Shown in pieces: positions 56,425-64,000 of a DNA stretch of 64,000 nucleotides. Each line of letters opens with the position of its first letter. Position 1 is the stretch's first letter. This DNA comes from Phyto melanocephala (taxonomy: Eukaryota; Arthropoda; Insecta; Diptera; Rhinophoridae): NCBI GenBank assembly GCA_941918925.1, contig OW799236.1:65124685-65188684 (forward strand), written 5' to 3'. The notes beneath the pieces are model-generated. The model saw only the letters and a program-made list of their open reading frames with translations, did no database searches and was not told the DNA's origin. Made by a program: the position numbers and the translations under genes.

Positions 56425-57829
56425 TTAAAACTTTTTGTTAAAAAAAAGTTTTAAGTGTGCCTCAACAAGAATGCAGTTCATTTGAGACCACTAGAAATCC
56501 GTTATCATGTTTCTGTATCGAATGCCTTTCACAGTCAGTGCAAGTACAGTGTAAGTCCCTATTACCCCAACTGTCTATAACCCGCACCAGATAGTTGCAC
56601 GTTATGGGTGCATTAGTTTCTAATGAATTTCATGAGGATATTTTGAGCCCAAAATTTGACAATTTTGTGTGTTAACGAAGCCAATCAAATACAAAAACTC
56701 TTCACTGAAGAATATGCACTTTGCTCCAATACGAATTAAATGAATTTCCGGTGATTTCCATGGTCTGCTGATTCGAGCTCCTAAGTAAGCTTAATTTTGT
56801 ACATATGCGTAGTGCATCGTAAAATTTAAAGTTATTAAGAAAGACGAGACTACTCCGATAGGTTATGTGATCCAGCGCTAGGACATCGAAATTTTAAATC
56901 TACACAGAAAAAATTTTTATTCAAAAATGTTCAATCAAATTTATAACTGATTTATTGAAAAGTTTTAATAATATTTTTAACTCATTTAATAAAATTTATT
57001 ATTTAGTTTTGAGTTTGATTGAAAAACAAATCAAATTGTGTAATTAAAAAAAATTGCATAGGAACCTACGTTAAAAATGTCAGAAAAATAAATCAATAGT
57101 ATAAAATAATAAAATTAAATCATATATTTTTAAAAATATAAAGCAGAAACGATATTTGTTCGACGAAGCGCATTTTTAATTTGATAAAATTTTGGTTCCT
57201 AGAGAATGGTGATCCGTACCACATATTGAAGGCTACAAAGGATAGTTTGCATAAATCATTTGAGGGTATAATAACGACAATGACGTAGGTTGGCCATTAA
57301 AACCGTATGAAATAACATTTTATAAAATTTTTCTGTAGTCTGTCGCAAGTCAATGATAATAAAATACAATGACTAAATGTATCCCAAACATGCCTTTATA
57401 TTTAGTTTATTTTCTGCAAAAGACATCTTTTGCAAATTGGTAAGCAGTTAAAAAAATGTTCTCATTCTTCAATAAACCCCTTTTTACTTTCTTTCTAGGC
57501 CGTTAACACCAATTCATAGTGAAGTTTCGTCATTGGATAACGCCAACAATACCTCCATACATACTTATGTACTTACAAACATATTTAAGTAATATTTTTG
57601 TTATTGCTAGTTTCTTTACCACTAATGTAGTTAAAAAATGTTTATACAAAATATATGTATGTATGTATATATATTAGTAAATGTATGTTAATTCTAAAAA
57701 CAAATAAATAAAATGTATGCATCTTTCATCTTTTATTTGGAAGAGTTTTAATTGTTATAGTAAATATTTTATATAGATTAATACAAAAATTTCGATTATA
57801 GACAAGGTTGGATTAATTAAAATAATATT
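56425..57829. other. AT-rich stretch with one repeat end
   Basis: 'ctacacagaaaaaattttta' at about 56902 is a left end of the CACAGAAAAA family, which may belong with the right end at 58020. (TATG)n near 57655. No gene recognised. Confidence 0.45.
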
Positions 57830-58020
57830 TAAAAATTACAGAATTTTCAATAAATTTTTTAATACATTGTTAATTGATATTTTACCAAACATTTTTTCAA
57901 TTAAACTATTAATTTTCATTTAATTAATAGCATAATTTCGATGATTGGAGCAAAATCAAATAAAAATTTTATTTATAATATTAATTTGGTAATTAAAATT
58001 CATATTAATTTTTTCTGTGT
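57830..58020. repeat. 3' part of the CTGTG-ended repeat
   Basis: 'gttaattgatattttaccaa', 'atttaattaatagcataatt', 'gattggagcaaaatcaaata', 'aaattcatattaatttt' and 'ttctgtgtacc' follow the family order. Confidence 0.6.
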
Positions 58021-58236
58021 ACCATGTTTCTCTTTACATTTGGGTGACCTTTGGACTAGTCCTAGTCCATCACAGAGAACAATTTACATGCGTGCATGGA
58101 CTAGTCGCGTTATCTGCAGGGTATAGTCGAGAAAATACATAGAAAAAAGCAAAAATTAATGCGAATCCAAGTGAGTGTTTGAGTAGGAACTTTGCATGTA
58201 TTTCGTTTTTGTTACAATAACGCAACACATATAAAA

Positions 58237-59444
58237 TGTTTAATATATATATGTAAAACAGGATGTATGTATGTATGTAACGTATGGACTTCAAAACGGC
58301 TAGACCGAATCAGGGAATCTTCAGAATATTTAGGCAGGTGACACTGTGAAGTCTGATTTTTTATTTTCGGTCTGCGGGCGGAGGGGCGAGGCAAAAACCA
58401 ATTTTCATATTGCACCACAAATGACATATACATATATATATATTTATTTTCTTTGTTTTTTTTATTTATTTATTTTTTTTTTTGAAAGCTGTTGTCATGT
58501 TTTTCAAAACGAGATATCAAACTCTTAAATCGGTGATGTAGTTCCGAAGATATTTACAAAAAACCTATGTTGATAATGATCCAATATAAAAATTTTAAAA
58601 CTTTCGAAATGTTGCATTCAAAAATCCGAGTTTTCGGTTTATTTACAAAAAATATTTACAGCTCAACGAGCAAATTCAATTGAAACTGCCCGGCAAATTA
58701 ATCAAATACAAATCGATCGACACAGCAACGGATGAAGAACAAGCCGTCAATTATCCCACTGAATTTTTGAATTCATTGAAACCACCGCAATGCCACCGCA
58801 TGTACTAACATTAAAGGTTGGATCACCGGTTATTCTTATTGGCAACTTAAACGCACCGAAGTTATGCAACGAAACCAGATTGATCATCAAAAACTGTTCA
58901 CCAAATTTAATCGAGGCAACAATCGGTGGCAGATTCAAAGGCGAAGACGTACTTATTCAACAAATTCCGATGATTTCCAACGAATTACCATTCCAATTCA
59001 AGTGGCAGCAATTCCCTTTGCGTCTTGCCTTTGCTATTACCATCAACAAAGCACAAAGCCAATCATTGACTATTACTGGCTTAATTTTGAAAAATTCATG
59101 TTTTTTACACGGCCAGTTGTATGTGGCTTGTTCTCAAGTTGGCACGCCAAAAAATTTATACGTTTCTACACCAAATAAAAAAACAAAAAACATTGTCTCT
59201 CCGCTGGCCTTAAGATGAAGTAATAAATAAATATTTCCAATTTGCCTTAAATACATGCGTTTCTTTTTTGATTGAGCCCATACCTACACCATATGTAAGT
59301 TATTCTGTAAAAAAAACTTTATGATATGTATTCCATGGATTTTTATTTGAAAGCCGTAAATTTCGTTAAAAGCTCAATTTAAATCGTGTGGTAATACAAC
59401 ACTAATGTTTGCTTAGGGCCAGCAACATGAACCGGGTTAGCTAG
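58237..59444 (+). mobile_element. Helitron remnant with autonomous-type 3' end
   Basis: The 3' end GGTTAGCTAG (59435-59444) is followed by T, with a GC-richer hairpin-like block (agggccagcaacatgaaccg) just before it. It carries helicase coding sequence. The 5' boundary is uncertain: 'aatatatatatgtaaaacag' followed by (GTAT)n and 'gacttcaaaacggctagacc' at 58237-58310 looks like the Helitron leader, but I see no clear TC start. The Rep domain is absent, so the middle is deleted. Confidence 0.7.
58663..59218 (+). pseudogene. Helitron Pif1-like helicase, C-terminal fragment
   Basis: The frame LNEQIQLKLPGKLIKYKSID (58663 on) shifts by one base near 58790 into 142 uninterrupted codons: MPPHVLTLKVGSPVILIGNL, CNETRLIIKNCSPNLIEATI, FKGEDVLIQQIPMI, FPLRLAFAITINKAQSQSL and LYVACSQVGTPKNLYV, ending at 59216-59218. 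These are the last SF1B helicase motifs of Helitron Rep-helicases. Conserved G in NKxQGQSL reads S and the arginine of YVACSRV (motif VI) reads Q, both likely inactivating. Helicase motifs I-IV and the Rep nuclease are missing. Confidence 0.87.
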
Positions 59445-59709
59445 TGTTCAACTAAAAGCCATCGTTTGGATTATAAAAGCGACACATTAATCTGATTTAT
59501 ATAAAAATTTAAAAAAAAATTAAATAAATAATAAAATATTTAAGTTTAATATCTTTTTTCTTAATTGATTAGCAAACATTTTGAAATTAATTAAAATAAA
59601 ACGATCTCTTGCTCTTAAGAACGCAGAACTAACGCTAATGTTTACCAAAGCAATTTACAAATTTCATGAAGATAATTGTCTGGAAAGTGTACATACAAAC
59701 AAATTTATT
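59445..59709. other. Short AT-rich spacer
   Basis: Nothing recognised. Confidence 0.5.
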
Positions 59710-60564
59710 TTTATACCCTTCACCAGTGGTGCACAAGGGTATATATAGCTTAGACATTCCGTTTGTAATTTCTACAATTTTCATTTCCGACCCCATAAAG
59801 TATATATTTTCTGAAAGCTTATGAATAGAGGAGTCTGTCCGTGTGTTGGTTGAAATCAACTTTTAGAAGCAACTATATGTTCCTCAGATCTATGTATGGT
59901 ATCAATCTTTTGGAAATATCCGGGAATGAATCGCTATTGAAATTTACCACAAACGCCCCACAGCTTTCTGAGATAAAGATTTTGGATAAAACGGGCTCTA
60001 ATCGTAAAGTTAAAGGCAAAAACTATTTTTAAAAAATTTATATTCCAAAAATTTACAAACGAAAATCAAATTTTTTCAGCTTCTTGACAACCGAGAGAAT
60101 CAATATTGGTATCATCTGACTTGACTAGCGCAATATAAGCGCTATAAAAAAATAAAATTCATTTTGGTCCCCACTATAAAATGGCGGACAATAAATTTAT
60201 ATACGGATCAAATCTGGTATATTAAAATTTAACTTCTTGAACCCCCAATATTGGCATCAAATGAAAGTGCTTGACCAGTAAATTATTAAAAAAAAATTTC
60301 AAATCGAAGATGGCCTCTAAAACAAAATGGCGGATTAAATTTTTTAAACCCCCATTTATATGGGTATCGAATTAAAGGGCTTGACTAGTAGAATACAGAT
60401 AATTACGTAAAAATTTAAAATCAAGGATTGCGTCGGAAATAGTAAAGAAAAATGGCGTATAACAGATATTCAGGTTAAGCTACGGTGTGGGATTATACCT
60501 ATGTACATGATGGTGAAGGGTATTATAAGATTCGGCACGGCCGAATATAACACTCTTACTTGTT
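59710..60564 (+). mobile_element. HINE-like element, near complete
   Basis: Head TTTTTATACCCTTCACCAGT then GGTGCACAAGGGTATATATA, 'gaccccataaagtatata', a shortened GTCTGTCCGTGTG core, 'atatccgggaatgaa', repeated 'gaatacagataattacg' blocks, then 'tgatggtgaagggtattata', the perfect hairpin ATTCGGC-acg-GCCGAAT and ACTCTTACTTGTT. Its 3' half aligns with 6690-6975 and, inverted, with 28690 and 41224 copies. Confidence 0.75.
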
Positions 60565-60831
60565 TGAATTTATAACTATAACAAGGATTTTTTTGCAGCT
60601 CATCTAATGTTATTTTCACTCATCCCTTATAGTCAGTCAGGCATTCGTTTGTTCAAATTTGTTGTCATTGTAATAACTGTTTGTTTGTTGACTACTGAGT
60701 TTTGCATTTTAAATATTTGTTTTTTTTTTGACTGTGTTATTGGAATGAATTTTGAGTTTTTGCGTTTGGATACATAGCACTACATAGGTATTAAATTTCA
60801 TAAATTATTTGCTACCACCACAGCAGACAAA

Positions 60832-60833
<2 letters not shown>
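60565..60833. other. Short AT-rich spacer
   Basis: Nothing recognised. Confidence 0.5.
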
Positions 60834-60862
<29 letters not shown>

Positions 60863-60906
60863 CATACATACATACATACATACATACATACATACATACA
60901 TACATA
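60834..60906. repeat. (ACAT)n microsatellite
   Basis: About 18 perfect ACAT units. Confidence 0.97.
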
Positions 60907-61859
60907 CGTGTTTAATTGAAAGGCACATGCACATTGTGTGGTGAAAATTCCTAAGATTAGAAAAACATTTCAAGACCTTATTTGTCTTGTGTTTTTATGG
61001 CATTTTATCGTTATTAACAGTTCGTGTAAAAATTTACAAATATTTGTTAACCATACAATTTTTGTGCACACCTTTTAACTTACCAAATTCAGAAACTAGT
61101 CGTATGTTTGAACAGAAACTGGATCAGTTTAAATAAATAAATCCATTTTTCTAACACTAACACACACATATGTATGTACATATATAAACTTACATTGTTT
61201 AAAATTATGGTTTAAGTAATTTAATACATTTGTTTATTTTTTTTATATTTGTGTTAAAAACACTCCTTAATTTTATGTGTTACGCCCTAAACAACGTTAT
61301 CAGAAATCTGTAAAAAAAATCATATAGAAAAATTTATTTTTCTATACATTTTAATTATAGGTATGTTGACATATTCATACTTCTTTATCAGAGAATTTCT
61401 TTCGGATTGATTCTCTACAAAAACTTTTTGAATAATTCCGTATTTGTAAAAAATTCTTTATGTATAATTTAAATAATAATAGACATAAATTGATTATAAA
61501 AGTTTGTTTAAATTTAAAAAAAAAAAAATAACATTTTTTTCTAGTTGTGTAAATTGTTCCCTTTTTTTATTAAACATTTGAATTTAAAAAAAATATGTGT
61601 CAAAAGACGGTTTTTTTAATTTAAATTTCTATTTGTTAGCGGTGCGTTTTACAACTCATTATATATAACACAGGTCTACACATATATTGCTAAAATTTAA
61701 AGTCGTTTCACAGGTTATTACGGCACTCCGTAGTTTTTCATATTTTCTAAAAAAAAAACTTTAGAAATATATGTATATCATTTCGATAATAACTCACACC
61801 TAGCAAGAAATTAAAAAAAAAAAACATTTTTATATCCTTTTCCAAGTTAACCACGTACA
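60907..61859. other. AT-rich stretch, nothing recognised
   Basis: No gene or element end identified. Confidence 0.5.
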
Positions 61860-62729
61860 TCTATATATATAAAAGTGAAACTCTGTGTGTGTGTGTGTGT
61901 GTGTTAGCTATAGACTCCGAAACTGTAAAACCGATCGGGCTCAAACTTTGGTAAATTATTGTACACATACCAGGGAGTGTTTATGGGTAAAAAAAAGTGG
62001 GCGGGGCCACGCCCATAAAAAATTAGTTATCAGTTTTAGCTACTTGCACTTGACCGATTTTTCTGAAACTTTGCACACATATCGAGCTATCATGACTAAA
62101 TAATTTCGTGATAAGAAAAGTGGGCGGGGCCACGCCCCTAAAAAAGTTTTAATTTTGAGGTTTTTGCACTGGACCGTTTTTTCTGAAACTTTGCACACAT
62201 ATTAAGCTGTCATGACTTTATAATTTCGTGATTAAAAAAGTGGGCGGGACCACGCCCATAAAAAATTAGTTATCAGTTTTAGCTACTTGCACTGGACCGA
62301 ATTTTCTGAAACTCTGCAAACATACTGAGCTGTCATGACTTTACACTTTCATCATTAAAAAAGTGGGCACTGCCACGCCCATTAAAAAAATGTATCATTT
62401 TGAGGTACTTGCACTTGACCGATTTTTCTGAAACTTTGCACACATAATGAGTTGTCATGACTATACAGTTTCGTATTTAGAAAAGTGGGCAGTGCCACGC
62501 CCATAAAAAAAGGTATCATTTTGAGGTACTTGCACTGGACCGATTTTTCTGAAACTTTGCACACATATTGAGCTGTCATGACTATATAATTTCGTGATTA
62601 GAAAAGTGGGCAGGGCTAGGCTCATTAAAAAAAGTTATAATTTTTAGCCTTGCACTTGATATTCGATTAAAGTTTATAATGCGATTAAAATTCATGAAGG
62701 GCGTAGCAACGCGCGCCGGGCTTTTCTAG
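61860..62729 (+). mobile_element. Non-autonomous Helitron, copy 2 (870 bp)
   Basis: Starts TCTATATATATAAAAGTGAA after an A and ends GCAACGCGCGCCGGGC then TTTTCTAG before a T: intact TC...CTAG termini in an A|T target. A hairpin GCGT-agca-ACGC lies upstream of CTAG. The interior holds six ~121-bp units. It shares the first 130 and last 50 bases closely with copy 1 at 44849. No coding; mobilised in trans by a Rep-helicase. Confidence 0.92.
61983..62640 (+). repeat. Six-unit tandem array, ~121 bp per unit, inside Helitron copy 2
   Basis: Each unit has 'aaaagtgggcggggccacgc' (variants cactgcc, cagtgcc), 'gtatcattttgaggtacttg'- or 'agttatcagttttagctact'-type blocks, 'gaccgatttttctgaaactt', 'tgcacacatattgagctgtc' and 'atgactatataatttcgtga'. 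Unit starts are near 61993, 62118, 62238, 62360, 62482 and 62604. Confidence 0.9.
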
Positions 62730-63272
62730 TATAATATAATAATAGCATATAATAGAATATATAATAATATAATACGTATGGAATATAATATATGGTGATA
62801 TCATATTTATTTTATCGCGAACCCCCTCACTACTACAAATTATAGAGAATGCCCCTAAAACATGGCCTTTTGCTTACCAAACGGACCACAAAAAAATAAT
62901 TTTCATTTGGTTCATTCATAAATACGTATAAGTGTACTACGTTAAAATGTAGTAGAAGCGATTAAGACAAGACAAAAATTTGCACAACTTGGTGTTACAA
63001 AAGTAATACCAACCCAGGTCGTCGGATTAATATTTTAATGTCACTTCACTCAGCGGCTTCGGCTAACTGTTTCTCACACATCGGCCTCGACTGACTGTTT
63101 CTCACACAGAGTAGTATTGTAAAAGACGTAGAAATAAGACCTTTGTAGTACAAGTAGTTAAAATCTTAGATAAAACGATTGTAGTACTTTAGCATTAATC
63201 ATAAGAATATTCGCCGAACAACTATCGACACATCATCGCTACCGATCCCTCTCGCTGAGAGACTGTCGCACC
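62730..63272. other. Mixed-composition stretch, no gene recognised
   Basis: 63000-63270 is distinctly less AT-rich, with a direct repeat 'gactgtttctcacacag' / 'aactgtttctcacacatc', and could be an LTR or other element. TGTTAC at 62991 could be an LTR start, but no partner or primer-binding site was found. Confidence 0.35.
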
Positions 63273-64000
63273 CAGTGTTGTTAACCGTACAGTAATTACC
63301 GTATTGTACGGTAATTAAGAGTCTCAAACGGTAAGTAGGTAATTTTGATATTTGTACGGTAGTTTTAAAAAGTTTTTATTTTTAAGTGTTAGATCCCAAA
63401 AGTTTTTTCCAATGATTCTATACATGACATACATATTTCTCATAAAAACATATCATAAAAAGTACGGTTTCATTACAACTATTTATGCAAATTATTGAAG
63501 TTAAATTCTTTACGTTTTTGCCATAAATGCAACGCGAATTCATTAAAGATGTTGATAAAACTGACATTCTTCAGTTTTACAAAAACGCCTTCAATATAAA
63601 GAAAGGTGACGATTCCATAATGTTTCCTGTTTTAAAAAAATTTTTGGTTTATTCATTTTCATTGCCACATACATAGTTCGGCTACTGTGGAACAAATTTT
63701 TCAATAATATATCTAGCGACGGTTTAAATATTAAATCCAATAACAAACATTTTCTATATTTTGATCAAAATGCATATGATCACAAACAATTAATGCAATC
63801 AAATTAAGCTTTAAATTAGACAATCGCAAGCAAAACAAACCCAATCCAAATGTATAAAACTAAGCTTTAAATATTACAAAAATGTAAACAGTGATTTTAC
63901 TGAAAGTACAAATTTTTATTTATTTTATTGTTACTAATTAATTTTTTTTAAGTTTTGCTGTTTTTTAAATAAATATATTGAATTACGAATATTAACTCGT
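63273..64000 (+). mobile_element. hAT-type element, left end and deleted interior, runs off the window
   Basis: CAGTGTTGTTAACCGTACAG at 63273 looks like a hAT terminal repeat. The following 100 bp repeat TACCGTA/ACGGTA motifs in both orientations (subterminal sites). It then jumps to the transposase C-terminus at 63554. The right end was not seen and may lie beyond 64000. Confidence 0.5.
63530..63790 (+). pseudogene. hAT transposase C-terminal (dimerisation domain) relic
   Basis: From 63554: DKTDILQFYKNAFNIKKGDD then SIMFPVLKKFLVYSFSLPH, then a stop and one-base shift to SSATVEQIFSIIYL, the conserved hAT C-terminal pattern (...LPHSSATVERxFSxI...). A possible tail FDQNAYDHKQLMQS follows near 63765-63805. 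The catalytic RNase H-like part is absent. Confidence 0.65.

Noticed and set aside
61883..62103. 72-codon frame shared by both Helitrons as a gene
   Set aside because: It begins in a GT microsatellite and runs through non-coding tandem units. The similarity is explained by Helitron copying.
62991..63272. Solo LTR
   Set aside because: The GC shift and a TGTTAC start are suggestive, but I found no CA end with a matching duplication, no primer-binding site and no second copy.

Overview
The window looks like nuclear DNA of a higher (probably calyptrate) fly. It is very AT-rich, full of homopolymer runs and CATA/GTAT microsatellites, and almost entirely made of decayed, often nested transposable elements. 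The one host gene I can defend is the last coding exon of a goosecoid-type (K50 paired-class) homeobox gene at 42413-42649 on the + strand, with a clean splice acceptor, stop codon and polyadenylation signals. No upstream Gsc exon was recognised in the 42 kb before it, so some or all of that stretch may be intron (inference). Almost every other open frame is either a relic of a transposon protein or a chance frame in AT-rich DNA.

Layout. 1-17 kb: a mariner-type transposase relic (1324-1712), several copies of a dispersed non-autonomous family called 'HINE-like' here, a putative 1-kb MITE (5037-6038), an RT relic of a LINE (7261-7695), and a relic of a repeat-derived protein family (14590-15668). 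17-21.5 kb: a three-level nest in which a HINE-like element is split by a pogo/Tigger element with a TA duplication, whose transposase gene is in turn split by a deleted piggyBac element at TTAA. 21.8-29.3 kb: a long-palindrome MITE, a region with a 39-bp (13-codon) tandem repeat, a PIF/Harbinger-type MITE with a TWA duplication, and a TIR element containing a second MITE with a 4-bp duplication. 28.7-34 kb: a HINE-like element apparently split by a decayed LINE (DUF4780-like ORF1, RT tail, RNase H, C-terminal Cys/His part) and by another HINE-like copy. 34-42.3 kb: more HINE-like copies and MITEs. 42.4-42.9 kb: the Gsc 3' exon, with a MITE inserted at its poly(A) signals. 44.4-45.5 kb: a LINE endonuclease interrupted by a Helitron. 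46.6-49.9 kb: a hAT-type element (8-bp duplication) enclosing a long-inverted-repeat unit that carries a non-transposase arthropod repeat gene family. 53-58 kb: A/T-rich elements ending in CACAGAAAAA/TTTTTCTGTG. 58.2-62.7 kb: a Helitron with a helicase C-terminus, a HINE-like copy, and a second non-autonomous Helitron with a six-unit internal array. 63.3 kb to the end: a hAT relic.

No operons, rRNA, tRNA or CRISPR arrays were seen. No host gene network can be drawn. The main interest is the insertion chronology, the empty-site evidence inside the window, and two transposon-borne protein families without an obvious transposase function. Family assignments come from remembered motifs, not database searches.
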